Positions 1-9,437 of a stretch of 64,000 bases of DNA are shown piece after piece. Source of the DNA: Scatosoma sp045643825 (lineage in GTDB: Bacteria; Bacillota; Clostridia; Christensenellales; Borkfalkiaceae); NCBI GenBank assembly GCA_045643825.1, contig JAZRFV010000022.1, positions 1 through 64,000 of the forward strand, read 5' to 3'. The stretch's first letter is position 1. The number at the start of each line of letters is the position of its first letter. Below the pieces are notes generated by a model that was not told the origin of the DNA, searched no databases, and saw only the letters and a program-made list of their open reading frames with translations. The position numbers were made by a program, and so were the translations under genes.

Positions 1-26
1 CTGCTAATAAACCTGTTAATTCAACT

Positions 27-64
27 AAAAAAGCCCCGCTGGTGGCCAACCAGCGGGGCTTTTC
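27..64 (-). terminator. Bidirectional rho-independent terminator
   Basis: A perfect 12-bp stem (32-43 with 49-60, AGCCCCGCTGGT and its complement) has a 5-base loop. It is flanked by six A on the left and four T on the right, so it can end transcription of the minus-strand transporter at 81-1589 and of anything entering from the left. Confidence 0.85.
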
Positions 65-80
65 ATACCTACCTTATATC

Positions 81-1589
81 TTATTTCATATCCATTTCAT
101 CCGCATTCGTTCCCGTTTCACGGTTCTTAAAAAAGAGGAAATACACGGCAATCAATACGCCAAACAGCGAATACGACGCCAAGGCAATCCCCAACCCGTT
201 ACCGCTAAACACACCATTCGGGAACACCAAATCTTTGAGCCCAAACACTTCGATAACGGCAATCAACACAGGCACGACGTATTTTATCATCACGCCCACC
301 GCTTTTTGCAACCGCCCAAAGGAGGTGCCGTCCGCATTCAGCTCTGCCATCGTCCTCGGCACACCGATAAACCAACCCACCGCCACGCACGAGAGCAAGG
401 CGCATACGGGCATCAGTATCGTGTTGGTCATCACGTCCAAAAACGACAGCCAATCCAACCCGAACACCGTCATCTTCGCCACGCCGTTTAACGAATGTCC
501 AAGGGATATCGCAATCGGTATCGAGAGTGCAAACGTACCCAAAGCGACGACCACGGTCGTACGCTTTCGGGAGCCCTTGAAGGCTTGGATTACAAACTGA
601 CTCGACACCTCCAGGATAGAAATCACCGAGGTCACCGCCGCAATCACCACCATTGCAAAGAAGACAAACTCTATGATATTCCCCACAAAACCGATGCGCT
701 CAAACACCTTGGGCAAGGTCTCGAACATCAACATCATTCCGTTGAGGTTTAAGGTGCTAACGTCCACCCCTTCCACCGAGGCAAAATGGAACACCGCAGG
801 AAAAATCGCGAGCCCTGCTAACAACGCCACCAGCGTATCAAAGATACAAATCATCCCCGTGGATTTCACGATATTGATTTCCTTGTCCGTGTAGGAGCCG
901 TACACAATCATCGTACCCATACCCAGCGACAAGGAGTAGAATGCCTGCCCCATCGCCGACAAAACCGAACCAAAGGTCACCTTTGAAAAATCGGGGATAA
1001 GGTAGTACGCCACACCCTCTTTCACCCCTTCACCGAGGCAAAGCACGAAGATAACCACCGCAAGCAACAAGATAAACAGCATCGGCATCAACACCTTCGA
1101 GGCTTTTTCAATCCCCCCTTTGATCCCTGCCATTACCACCGCCAAAGCAAAGGCGATAAACACAGCGCTGAACAGGATAATCGTCCATGGCGAGGAAGAA
1201 TATTCCCCCAGCTTCCCTGCGTTGCCGGTAAAAGCGTTTGCGGTAAAAGTGACGGTATACCCGCCCAAAACGGAGTAGTAGCAAACAATCACCGAAGGCA
1301 CAAAAATGGCAACCACACCAATCCAACCGAGATTCTTCCCTATCTTCTTAAACGCACTAATGGGGTTTGCCTGCGCCCTTTTCCCCAAGAAGATTTCACA
1401 AATCATCGTGATAGAGCCGATAAAAATAACGCACGCAACGTATATAAAGACGAATGCCGCCCCACCGTTTTGTGCGGTTTTAAAGGGAAAGCCCCATAAA
1501 TTCCCTAAACCGATGGCGGAGCCTGCGGAAGCCAAGATAAAACCAAGCCCGCTACTAAAACCGCCCTTTTTTGAGGTTAATTCCTTCAT
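81..1589 (-). CDS. Sodium-dependent transporter of the SNF/NSS family
   Basis: This is an integral membrane symporter of the neurotransmitter:sodium symporter (NSS) family, which couples Na+ entry to uptake of amino acids or related small molecules. The N-terminus carries the family signature GSAIGLGNLWGFPF, which forms the unwound first helix that binds Na+ and substrate. About 11-12 hydrophobic helices follow, and the length of about 502 residues is normal for bacterial members. I start the gene at the ATG at 1589 because AAAGGAG lies eight bases upstream. An in-frame ATG seven codons further up has no site. It is a single-gene unit with promoter at 1622-1650 and terminator at 27-64. The substrate cannot be told from sequence; Trp, Tyr and branched-chain amino acids are the usual ones. 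Confidence 0.9.
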   Translation of the reverse strand: MKELTSKKGGFSSGLGFILASAGSAIGLGNLWGFPFKTAQNGGAAFVFIYVACVIFIGSITMICEIFLGKRAQANPISAFKKIGKNLGWIGVVAIFVPSVIVCYYSVLGGYTVTFTANAFTGNAGKLGEYSSSPWTIILFSAVFIAFALAVVMAGIKGGIEKASKVLMPMLFILLLAVVIFVLCLGEGVKEGVAYYLIPDFSKVTFGSVLSAMGQAFYSLSLGMGTMIVYGSYTDKEINIVKSTGMICIFDTLVALLAGLAIFPAVFHFASVEGVDVSTLNLNGMMLMFETLPKVFERIGFVGNIIEFVFFAMVVIAAVTSVISILEVSSQFVIQAFKGSRKRTTVVVALGTFALSIPIAISLGHSLNGVAKMTVFGLDWLSFLDVMTNTILMPVCALLSCVAVGWFIGVPRTMAELNADGTSFGRLQKAVGVMIKYVVPVLIAVIEVFGLKDLVFPNGVFSGNGLGIALASYSLFGVLIAVYFLFFKNRETGTNADEMDMK

Positions 1590-1621
1590 TAACCGCCACT
1601 CCTTTTTCAACCTTTTTCTTT

Positions 1622-1650
1622 ATTTTATCAAAAAAAATCCATTTCGTCAA
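1622..1650 (-). promoter_or_regulatory. Sigma-A promoter for the SNF transporter
   Basis: On the minus strand TTGACG (1650-1645) and TAAAAT (1627-1622) are separated by 17 bases, shortly upstream of the start at 1589. Confidence 0.7.
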
Positions 1651-1731
1651 TCTTTCCTTATACTCTTACGCCATCTTCTACACTTTCCCTTCTATTTTTC
1701 ATCATCAACACAATTTATTTTTAAAAAAGTA

Positions 1732-1760
1732 TTGTTTTTCCACTGTTTATATGATAAAAT
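1732..1760 (+). promoter_or_regulatory. Sigma-A promoter for the surface protein gene
   Basis: TTGTTT (1732-1737), a 17-base spacer and TAAAAT (1755-1760) stand about 35 bases upstream of the ribosome binding site of the next gene. Confidence 0.6.
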
Positions 1761-1808
1761 AAAGAAAAAATTATCCCAACGCGGCATTTCGTAAAGGAGG
1801 TGTTTGCT

Positions 1809-3608
1809 ATAAAAGACGAATTTTATCATTCTTACGAATACAATTCTTCAACTGAATACAAATACTTCCCTGCGGAAATTTATGCCATCAGCCGAGAGGT
1901 GAGCGTCCCCGATAAAGAGCTTGCTGATTCTGGTCAGGAAATTACCACGACTACCCAAAAAAGAGCCGCAGCAAAGCAAGTGGATAACGGTACAATCGTC
2001 AATAAAATTTTAAACTCACTAAAAGGTGTGGCTGTCACTTCGAGTGTAGCAATTGTCGCCGTCGTCGGGGCAAACGCTATCACTCCACCGCCAAAAGTAG
2101 ATCTCTTAAACTTTGCCGTGAACGGTACCTGTATCGAGTATGTGTTATCCGTAGACGAGTTGCAGGACGATTTACAGTACTACATCGTCATTAGTACCAC
2201 GAACGAAGAGGACCAGCAGTTTTTAGTGGAAGACGAAGGCGTGTATACAAACAAGGTAGATAGTTTGAAAGAGGAATGGGCTTACACCTTCTCGTTCGTT
2301 TCCTACGACGAGGCTTGGGGAAAAACGACCTATTTTGAAAAAGCCTTTCAAACGGCGGATACGGTTATAGAAGAGGATACGCCCCCCACACCTATACCCG
2401 ATACTCCGACGGAGCCGGAAGAACCGCTTCCCCTGCCTGCAATCCCTGATTATACAATTAGCATATCCGAGGTGACCGTGGTTAGGTTGAATCAGCTCCG
2501 CATCGATTTTGCGGATGCAAATTTAACGGAAGCATGCACCGTAGAATTATTGCTTTCCTACACAGGACAAACGGAGCCCATCTCCCGTACACTCACCACA
2601 CGTGAGCTTGCACAAGGTTACGCAACACTGATGGTTGAAGACAGCCTTATCCCCATCTCCATACAGCCTATCATTCGATACGATACGGAACAGCAGGCGT
2701 TGGATTGCCATGTATACGAATGTGCGTTGGACAATTCCTTAACGGCAGACGTACAAATCAACACCTATCGCGGTACAATTGTTTTGTATTTAAAGGGTTT
2801 GACGAACGGCGGAACGACGGTCCACGTCGTCGATACAAACACCGCAGAGGTTATTTTAGAGGAAGAGCTTTATGGGGACTATGCCGAGTTTTTCTACGAA
2901 GCGGACACGCAAAGAAGCTATACAGTATTCCTCACAAACACCAACGGGGAAAAAACAACGGAGGATTTCGTCACTGAAATCTACACCACCGCGCCTACCA
3001 TCCCCGAGTACGTTTTCAACTACAAAAACGCGAACGACGTAGGACTTACCTACAACTCCGACGGCACGATTAACGTCTATATCCAAACGGATTTTTCCGC
3101 CAAAAACGAAGGGTTGTATTATCAAATCCTATTAGGAAATAGACGATTCGCTTCCCGAGATGCCCTTTTCGTTGCGGAAGGTATCCCCAACGAAGCTTAC
3201 TCCTTAACCTACCAAATTTGTTACGAGTATAACGGCGTACAATATTGTTTTAATGAAATCCCCGTATCCGGTATGGTGAACGAGTTTTATATCGACGGAC
3301 AATTTGACGCGGAGCTACTTGACAACACCCTCACCCTTTCCATCGACTACTATAAAACGGATATTCTTGATTTAAGCAGTTTTCGTTTGGTAAGTTCCAG
3401 CGGAGAGGAAATACAGCTCCAAGAAAGTGATTTTGTCTACGACGACACTATGGGTGTATATACACTTACCCACACTTTTTTACAAGAGCTTGAATGGGCA
3501 ACCGTCTACTTCACTTGCACTCCTTTCGCACAAAACATGGAAGGGATTGACGGCTATATCGGCAATCTTTCCCTGACAGGAAGCGTAATCATCTACAAAG
3601 ATATTTAA
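1809..3608 (+). CDS. Large membrane-anchored extracellular protein, unknown function
   Basis: I do not recognise this protein. It has a charged N-terminal cytoplasmic part of about 70 residues, one hydrophobic segment (GVAVTSSVAIVAVVGANAI), then a long beta-rich extracytoplasmic region broken by a Pro/Thr/Glu-rich linker (from about residue 190). The repeated alternation of strands suggests several Ig- or FN3-like modules, so it is probably a type II surface protein. The start is odd. A strong AAAGGAGG (1793-1800) is followed eight bases later by ATA at 1809 where an ATG is expected. The only upstream in-frame alternative is a GTG at 1800 that overlaps the binding site itself, and the next in-frame ATG lies several hundred codons downstream. 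Either AUA initiates, or a point change has damaged the start. An MscS channel gene follows 17 bases downstream, probably co-transcribed. Confidence 0.7.
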   Translation: MKDEFYHSYEYNSSTEYKYFPAEIYAISREVSVPDKELADSGQEITTTTQKRAAAKQVDNGTIVNKILNSLKGVAVTSSVAIVAVVGANAITPPPKVDLLNFAVNGTCIEYVLSVDELQDDLQYYIVISTTNEEDQQFLVEDEGVYTNKVDSLKEEWAYTFSFVSYDEAWGKTTYFEKAFQTADTVIEEDTPPTPIPDTPTEPEEPLPLPAIPDYTISISEVTVVRLNQLRIDFADANLTEACTVELLLSYTGQTEPISRTLTTRELAQGYATLMVEDSLIPISIQPIIRYDTEQQALDCHVYECALDNSLTADVQINTYRGTIVLYLKGLTNGGTTVHVVDTNTAEVILEEELYGDYAEFFYEADTQRSYTVFLTNTNGEKTTEDFVTEIYTTAPTIPEYVFNYKNANDVGLTYNSDGTINVYIQTDFSAKNEGLYYQILLGNRRFASRDALFVAEGIPNEAYSLTYQICYEYNGVQYCFNEIPVSGMVNEFYIDGQFDAELLDNTLTLSIDYYKTDILDLSSFRLVSSSGEEIQLQESDFVYDDTMGVYTLTHTFLQELEWATVYFTCTPFAQNMEGIDGYIGNLSLTGSVIIYKDI

Positions 3609-3625
3609 GATAAGAGGTATCTACA

Positions 3626-4669
3626 ATGGAAAACAAGAAAAACAGCAAAAAAATATTCTCTATTTTAGAAAAAATAATCCTTGGATTGTTTCTAATTGCA
3701 CTAATCGGATGCTTTATCATTCAATTGGTTTCCCCCACCATCCCCTTTGCGGTGTGGATGAAGGAAAACGTTTGGGATATCCATAAGACCTTCATTTCCC
3801 TGAAATCCCACGTCCCTACCTTGATTGAAAGCTTGATTTATATCGTAATTGTTTATGCGGTATGCAGGGTAATCCGTTTATTCTTCAGCGCACGCATGAA
3901 AAAGAGCTACCGCGCAAAAACAACCCTTTCTCTTTTAGACGGTATGGTGAAATATACCTGCGCGATTACGATTATTATCCTCATCTTAAAGGCGTGCGGT
4001 GTGAATACTGCTGCGCTCGTCGCCTCTATCGGGGTGTTGACGTTGATTGTCGGTCTTGGTGCACAACCCCTGATTGCCGACATCATTGCAGGTATCTTCA
4101 TCATCTTTGAAGATGAATATCACGTGGGCGAAATCGTAACCATCGGAGATTTCCGAGGTACGGTTATGGAAATCGGTATTCGTTCCACCAAGCTTTTAGA
4201 TGCGGCAGGTAACATCAAAATTATCAATAACAGCGCTATCGGTGACGTAATCAACTTATCTCGCGAGCTCTCCCTTGCCGTGGTTGATTGCGATTTCCCC
4301 TACGACGTACCCGTAGAGTTGGTGGAAAACCTGCTTAAAAACAACTTTGAAAAAATTGCAAGCAATATCCCTGCTATCAAGGAGGGGCCTTATTATAAAG
4401 GCGTTTGTATGTTTAAAGATTCCAACGTAACCATCAAAATTGTTGCAAAATGCTTGGAAGAGGATCGTTTCCAGGTGGAAAGAGACCTCAATCGAGAATA
4501 TCGAAGATTACTCACGGAAAACGGCATCGATATCGCATATCCGCAGGTGGTTATCAATTATCCTGTCGAAAAGAATTTCACCGTCACCCCCAAAGCCAAA
4601 ACTTCAGCAGAGGAATTTACCCAAGAACAAACACAACTTGCAAAAAACTTGGAAGAACAGCAAAATTAA
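3626..4669 (+). CDS. Mechanosensitive channel of the MscS family
   Basis: This membrane channel opens when bilayer tension rises and releases solutes during hypo-osmotic shock. Two N-terminal hydrophobic helices precede the pore helix and beta domain. The MscS signature is clear: a Gly/Ala-rich pore stretch (VASIGVLTLIVGLGAQPLIA), then IADIIAGIFIIFEDEYHVGE and the conserved DFRGTVMEIGIRST segment. The 347-residue length fits small MscS proteins. The C-terminus is a polar Glu/Gln-rich tail. Spacing of 17 bases from the preceding surface-protein gene suggests one transcript, closed by the terminator at 4693-4719. A GAGGT site precedes the ATG. Confidence 0.92.
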   Translation: MENKKNSKKIFSILEKIILGLFLIALIGCFIIQLVSPTIPFAVWMKENVWDIHKTFISLKSHVPTLIESLIYIVIVYAVCRVIRLFFSARMKKSYRAKTTLSLLDGMVKYTCAITIIILILKACGVNTAALVASIGVLTLIVGLGAQPLIADIIAGIFIIFEDEYHVGEIVTIGDFRGTVMEIGIRSTKLLDAAGNIKIINNSAIGDVINLSRELSLAVVDCDFPYDVPVELVENLLKNNFEKIASNIPAIKEGPYYKGVCMFKDSNVTIKIVAKCLEEDRFQVERDLNREYRRLLTENGIDIAYPQVVINYPVEKNFTVTPKAKTSAEEFTQEQTQLAKNLEEQQN

Positions 4670-4692
4670 CGCGTATCTATACATGCTATGAT

Positions 4693-4719
4693 AAAAACGC
4701 CCTACTCGGGCGTTTTTTC
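4693..4719 (+). terminator. Rho-independent terminator
   Basis: ACGCCC (4697-4702) pairs with GGGCGT (4708-4713) over a 5-base loop and is followed by six T. The same stem recurs in the terminators at 7763 and 9435. Confidence 0.85.
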
Positions 4720-4750
4720 TTTTTCTCTAATAAAAAATCCTTTTACCCCC

Positions 4751-4779
4751 TTGTTTTTTTGTAAAAAGTGTGGTAAAAT
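4751..4779 (+). promoter_or_regulatory. Sigma-A promoter for the PHP gene
   Basis: TTGTTT (4751-4756), 17 bases, TAAAAT (4774-4779). The AGGAGG of the next gene lies about 60 bases downstream. Confidence 0.6.
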
Positions 4780-4853
4780 GGTAAAGCACTTGACAGCGAA
4801 CATACTTTCCTTTCAAGGCACCAGGTACGAGTTTATTTTTGTAGGAGGCACCC

Positions 4854-6227
4854 ATGTCCGAGCTGTTTATACGCAATGCGTTTGATATTTACCCCTTGGT
4901 TTTTCCCATTGCGGAGGAAACGACCTTTACCGTAACCACCCAAGGGCAAAAGAAGCCCTTTGAAGGGGAATACACCGTCACCGTGCATCGTGCAATGGCA
5001 GGTGCCCCCGCCGAGGAGTTTACCGCGTGGAACACGACCGAGTACACCTGCGTTGTGGAAAATGGTGCAATCCGTTTCCCCTTCAGAGCAAATATGGAAG
5101 GGGAATATTTCGTCCGCATTTACAAAGAGGGCGCACAAATCACGCAATTACACACCTATGCGTTGGGTGAGGATTTGGCGGGGCGGTACCCCCTCCGTGG
5201 CGATTTTCACCTGCACACGACAAGATCGGACGGGCAGGAGCCACCCCATATCGTTTGTGCAAACTACCGCAAGAAGGGATACGATTTCCTCGTTATCACC
5301 GATCACGATAGATATTACCCGTCCTTGGAGGCAATCGCCTTTTATAAGGACGTAAACATCCCCCTCAACATCCTTCCTGGCGAGGAAGTGCACCTGCCTG
5401 GCACGAAGGTACATATCGTCAACGCAGGCGGTTTATTTTCCGTCAACGGCTTGTTGCCAATGAAGGAAAATTACCTCGATACGAACGGGGAAATTTCCAA
5501 AAGACGCTTCGACGAGAGCGTAAATCCCCCTACCGTGTACGAGATGAACGATTTTTGGGCGGAAATCCACACCATTGAAGAAGGCTTGAAGAAGGACGGC
5601 TTCCCCGACACCGTGGATGCTTGCTCGTACGCCGTTTGCCTTTGGATTTTCGACAAAATCCGTCAGGCGGAGGGCTTGGGTATTTTCTGCCACCCTTACT
5701 GGATCAACGACCTGTACCAAATCCCCGAAGATTTCACCTTACACATGTTGAAAAACCACCCCTTCGATGCCTTCGAGGTGTTGGGCGGTGAAAATTACTA
5801 CCAGCAAAACGGGTTCCAAACGGCGATGTATTATGAGGAGTATAAACACGGCAGGGTACACCCTATCGTTGGCTCGACGGACAGCCATTCCTCCATCGCA
5901 CGCAACCGCAATTACGACATTTGCTCCACCATCGTGTTTGCAAAATCGAACGCCAGGGTAGATATCCTCAACGCCGTGCGTGAAAAATACTCCGTTGCGG
6001 TGGATACCATCTCGAAAGAATACCGCCTTGTAGGGGAATACCGCCTGCAAAAGTACGCATCCTTCTTGATGGAACGCTACTTCCCCATCCACGACAAGCA
6101 GGCGTTTATCGATGGCGAATTGCTCTATCAATACGCCGTAGGCAACGCCACGAAGGACGAAGTGGAGCTGATTGGCAATCGCGCAGAAACGCTGATGAAA
6201 AAATATATCCAGCTCAAAAAACATTAA
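4854..6227 (+). CDS. PHP-domain metal-dependent phosphoesterase
   Basis: A cytosolic hydrolase with a polymerase-and-histidinol-phosphatase (PHP) fold. About 115 residues of beta-rich N-terminal domain precede the PHP part. That part starts with the metal-binding motif GDFHLHTTRSDG, continues with VITDHDRY and LPGEEVH, and later has FCHPYW and a GSTDSH motif near the C-terminus. Together these supply the His/Asp/Glu ligands of a di- or tri-metal centre. Substrates of such stand-alone proteins include nucleoside phosphates and sugar phosphates; the actual one cannot be told here. AGGAGG stands seven bases before the ATG. It is a single-gene unit with its own promoter and terminator. Confidence 0.85.
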   Translation: MSELFIRNAFDIYPLVFPIAEETTFTVTTQGQKKPFEGEYTVTVHRAMAGAPAEEFTAWNTTEYTCVVENGAIRFPFRANMEGEYFVRIYKEGAQITQLHTYALGEDLAGRYPLRGDFHLHTTRSDGQEPPHIVCANYRKKGYDFLVITDHDRYYPSLEAIAFYKDVNIPLNILPGEEVHLPGTKVHIVNAGGLFSVNGLLPMKENYLDTNGEISKRRFDESVNPPTVYEMNDFWAEIHTIEEGLKKDGFPDTVDACSYAVCLWIFDKIRQAEGLGIFCHPYWINDLYQIPEDFTLHMLKNHPFDAFEVLGGENYYQQNGFQTAMYYEEYKHGRVHPIVGSTDSHSSIARNRNYDICSTIVFAKSNARVDILNAVREKYSVAVDTISKEYRLVGEYRLQKYASFLMERYFPIHDKQAFIDGELLYQYAVGNATKDEVELIGNRAETLMKKYIQLKKH

Positions 6228-6245
6228 CCTGTCCTTGTAAAAATA

Positions 6246-6286
6246 TGATACGCCCCCAATGGCTCTTGCCCTTGGGGGGCGTTTTT
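6246..6286 (+). terminator. Rho-independent terminator
   Basis: ACGCCCCCAA pairs with TTGGGGGGCGT across a short loop and is followed by TTTTT, directly after the PHP gene. Confidence 0.85.
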
Positions 6287-6351
6287 CCAATAAACGCAAT
6301 CATTTACACCAAAAAACAAACAAAAACACATTAAAAAATTATTTTTACCTA

Positions 6352-6380
6352 TTGACTACTCCAAAAAATGGTAGTATACT
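6352..6380 (+). promoter_or_regulatory. Sigma-A promoter for the lipoprotein gene
   Basis: TTGACT (6352-6357), 17 bases, TATACT (6375-6380), followed by an AT-rich initiation region. Confidence 0.8.
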
Positions 6381-6431
6381 ATATATAATATGCTTGTGTA
6401 TGTTCACCACACAAGTTAGGAGGTAAATGAT

Positions 6432-7736
6432 ATGAAGAAAAAATTATGTTCCTTACTCGCAATGATGACCTGCCTTTGCACGGGTATTTCGGCAGCTGCC
6501 TGCAACGGGGCCGACGACTCTTCCAAAAAAGATAACTCCACCCCCACCAACGAAAGCATTACAAGTACGATTACAAGTGAGAGTGGTACTCCCGTAAAAA
6601 CGCCCGAAGAAAAATGGGAAGAGGCAACCGCCATCACCAATTTCAACAACGTAACTTTTGGGATGATTGCTTTTGACAAAGACGGTGTAAAGACAGAAGA
6701 AGGCGTTTATATGCTCGCTGGTGACGTATCCGCTTATGTTGATGAAGGCGAAGACCTTGAAATCATGGACAAAGAATCCACGGATGCTCTCCGTACCGTT
6801 TTCATCAGCACGACCTTAATGGTACTCGACAATTTCGCTAACTTCACTTACGATGCGGCAAGCGGTTATTACGTAGCAGCTCAACCTATTACTTATAGAG
6901 TAGACGTTTTCGAATACGTAAACACTGAAATTATCGCAAGCAATGTTAAAGTAAAATTCGACGCAAACTTCAATATCACGGAAATCACCTGTGATATGGT
7001 GCAAAATTACGTAGAAAACGGCACCCCTAAACAGCTTTTCGTCAACGTTACCTTCACCTTCTGGGATTACGGTACGACCGTTATTCAAGGTTCCGGCAAT
7101 CAAGGCGAAAATCCAGGTGGTAGTGGCGACGTGCAAATCAGCACTGGAATTGGACAAGAAAAATGGGATATCGTTTTCGCAAATGCCGCTAACGTTAGCA
7201 ACGTAACCACAAATATGACGAACAACGTAGTTAGCCTTACGGGTGAAACTCGTTATATGGAACAAACGGTAAAAATTTCGGAAAACATAACAATGACGAG
7301 CGACGAAGACGGATACACGGAATACTTTTCCATGGAAGACGATCAACTCTATCGCTATCATTTTGAACAAGGCGTTTGGGTAAGAAACCCCTACAGCGGT
7401 AACGCGCCCATCGGTTCTATATTTATGCAAACGTACACCTCTCCTTTCGCTGGTTTATATTCGCAGTTGACCTACAATGCAGATACAAATACCTACGAAG
7501 GCGAAAATATCGCAATCAACCAAAACGGTATGGATTACACCCTTTATTCCATCAGCATTGAAATTGATATAATGGGCAACATCGTAGATCTCACCTATGA
7601 AAGCGACGTATTTGGTCGCTCCAACGGTGAAATGATTGTTATGGGCCGCGCCACGATTAGCATTAAGTTCAGCAACTACGGAACGACCGTTCTCGAGATT
7701 CCTGAAAACTTTGTTGAAGGCTCGCAAATGAAATAA
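6432..7736 (+). CDS. Lipoprotein with two tandem repeats of an unknown domain
   Basis: The N-terminus is a type II signal peptide: a positively charged start, a hydrophobic core and a lipobox SAAAC around residue 23. A Ser/Thr/Lys-rich linker follows. It should be lipidated by Lgt and cut by LspA, both encoded further along this window. The mature part is an internal duplication of about 180-190 residues. Both halves begin near a KW(E/D) motif, contain an AAxxYY/NADTNTY-like turn, and end with YGTTV followed by I or L (7064-7080 and 7672-7690). A Gly/Asn-rich hinge (GSGNQGENPGGSGD) joins them. I cannot assign a function. TAGGAGG precedes the ATG. Single-gene unit. Confidence 0.8.
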   Translation: MKKKLCSLLAMMTCLCTGISAAACNGADDSSKKDNSTPTNESITSTITSESGTPVKTPEEKWEEATAITNFNNVTFGMIAFDKDGVKTEEGVYMLAGDVSAYVDEGEDLEIMDKESTDALRTVFISTTLMVLDNFANFTYDAASGYYVAAQPITYRVDVFEYVNTEIIASNVKVKFDANFNITEITCDMVQNYVENGTPKQLFVNVTFTFWDYGTTVIQGSGNQGENPGGSGDVQISTGIGQEKWDIVFANAANVSNVTTNMTNNVVSLTGETRYMEQTVKISENITMTSDEDGYTEYFSMEDDQLYRYHFEQGVWVRNPYSGNAPIGSIFMQTYTSPFAGLYSQLTYNADTNTYEGENIAINQNGMDYTLYSISIEIDIMGNIVDLTYESDVFGRSNGEMIVMGRATISIKFSNYGTTVLEIPENFVEGSQMK

Positions 7737-7762
7737 TCCTATTCACAAAAAAAACTTTATAT

Positions 7763-7791
7763 AAAAAACGCCCAAATCGGGCGTTTTTTTA
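7763..7791 (+). terminator. Rho-independent terminator
   Basis: The ACGCCC/GGGCGT stem with a short AAATC loop is flanked by an A-run and a T-run of seven. Confidence 0.85.
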
Positions 7792-7811
7792 CGCCATTTT
7801 TTTCTACCGTC

Positions 7812-7840
7812 TTGACAAACCGCCTTCCCCGTTATATAAT
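7812..7840 (+). promoter_or_regulatory. Consensus sigma-A promoter for the CocE-type hydrolase
   Basis: TTGACA (7812-7817), 17 bases, TATAAT (7835-7840): a perfect consensus. It rules out a coding start at 7812, because that would put the -35 box inside the gene. Confidence 0.9.
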
Positions 7841-7874
7841 AAACACATACCCCAACCAACGCGAGGCGATTTTT

Positions 7875-9437
7875 ATGTCCCACAACACCTTTTACCACGT
7901 AAATAGCCACGGCACCAACCTCTTCACCGTCGTTTGCCTGCCGAATCCCACGGACAAATTCCCCACCGTAATCCTTCGTTCTCCCTATGTGGAGTACGCA
8001 AAGACGAGCACGGAGGCGGAAGCCATTTCTCGTGTTGCGGAAATGCAAAAATCCTTCCTTGAAAACGGGTATGCGGTAGTCTATCAGCATTGTCGCGGAT
8101 GCGGTAAGAGTGACGGCGACTTCGTCCCCTACACGACCGAGCGTGAGGACGGGCTCACCTTACAGCAATGGGTACGTCAGCAACCCTTTTACAATGGCGA
8201 GCTGTACCTTTGCGGTGGTAGTTACACCTCCACGGTGCATTATTTCACATCCCCTTTTGCCCCCGATATCAAGGGCGCGGTTTTTAACAAGCAGGATTGC
8301 AACCGCTACAACCTTTTATACAAAAACGGCTTCTACAAGATTGCGTTTTGGAATTGGTACGCAACCATGTACAAGAACAAAACGCCCATGCAAAGGAACT
8401 GCACCCCCGAGAGCTACAACGTCCTCCCCTTTACCGATTTTACGCAGTCCGTATTCAGTGAACGCGTACCTGCCTATGACAAAATGCTTCTCCACCCCAA
8501 TAGAGAGGATGATTTTTGGTGGACAAAGGACGGTGGAATGGACACCCGCAACGCCCTCAAAAACGCCAACATCCCCATCCTGTTAACGGCAGGGTTTTAC
8601 GATTTAACGACGGGTGGCATCTTCGATACTTGGGAAGACATGGACGAACAGACGAAAAGCAAATCCGCCTTTATCGTCCATCCCTACGACCACGGTCCTG
8701 CCCCTGCTACGCAGCCTATTCAATTCGACAACGCCACAATCACGGAGCGTTTTGGCGAGTATCCTGTAAAGTGGTTCAACGCCATCCGAAGCGGTGAAAA
8801 TCCCTTTGTAGAAACGGGGAAAATCACCTATTATCAGCTGTTTGGCGAGGCTTGGAAAACGGATACTTTCACCCAACCCCAAAAGCAAATCACCTTCCCC
8901 CTTGGCGATGGGGAAAGGACCTATCTTTACGATCCCAACAACCCTGCCCCCTTCAACGGCGGTTTATGTGCCATCGGAGGCAACGCTTGGCAAGCCCCTC
9001 CCAACACTCGACAGGATATCCTCACCGTATACCTCCCTGCCTTTGACAAGGACACCTTTATCAAGGGAAGAATGCAGGCGAGCTTGCAGGTACGGTCGGA
9101 TTGCGAGGACACCTGCTTTTACGTGCGCGTCAGTCTTGTAAAAGCGGAGGGGGATTACGGTTTACGAGACGATATTCAGCAAATCTCGAATTTCGTATCA
9201 GATTACACCCCCAACGATACGGCGGAGCTGGATTTCTCGTTTGAACCGCACGCCTTTGTCGTGAAAAAGGGTGAAAAGCTACGTGTGGACATTTCCTCCT
9301 CGGCGTTCCCCTATTATGTCCGCCATACCAACAACAAGGGTTTGTACAGCGAGCAAAGGACGGTAAAAATCGCCAAAAATACGGTCGATTTGGCAAATTC
9401 CACTTTCACTATATTCATTGAAGAAGAAACCATATAA
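7875..9437 (+). CDS. CocE/NonD-family alpha/beta hydrolase (X-Pro dipeptidyl-peptidase-like)
   Basis: A predicted serine hydrolase of the CocE/NonD (peptidase S15-like) family, which cleaves esters or N-terminal dipeptides. The nucleophile lies in CGGSYTST (about Ser116). The Asp is probably the one in LLTAGFYDLTTGG, and the His is in VHPYDHGPAPA. The C-terminal third is the beta-sandwich found in this family. The domain order, the FPTVILRSPY start and the CRGCGKSDG oxyanion region are all typical. I start at the ATG at 7875, preceded by GAGG. The longer reading frame overlaps the promoter. There is no signal peptide, so it is probably cytosolic. Single-gene unit. Confidence 0.85.
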   Translation: MSHNTFYHVNSHGTNLFTVVCLPNPTDKFPTVILRSPYVEYAKTSTEAEAISRVAEMQKSFLENGYAVVYQHCRGCGKSDGDFVPYTTEREDGLTLQQWVRQQPFYNGELYLCGGSYTSTVHYFTSPFAPDIKGAVFNKQDCNRYNLLYKNGFYKIAFWNWYATMYKNKTPMQRNCTPESYNVLPFTDFTQSVFSERVPAYDKMLLHPNREDDFWWTKDGGMDTRNALKNANIPILLTAGFYDLTTGGIFDTWEDMDEQTKSKSAFIVHPYDHGPAPATQPIQFDNATITERFGEYPVKWFNAIRSGENPFVETGKITYYQLFGEAWKTDTFTQPQKQITFPLGDGERTYLYDPNNPAPFNGGLCAIGGNAWQAPPNTRQDILTVYLPAFDKDTFIKGRMQASLQVRSDCEDTCFYVRVSLVKAEGDYGLRDDIQQISNFVSDYTPNDTAELDFSFEPHAFVVKKGEKLRVDISSSAFPYYVRHTNNKGLYSEQRTVKIAKNTVDLANSTFTIFIEEETI

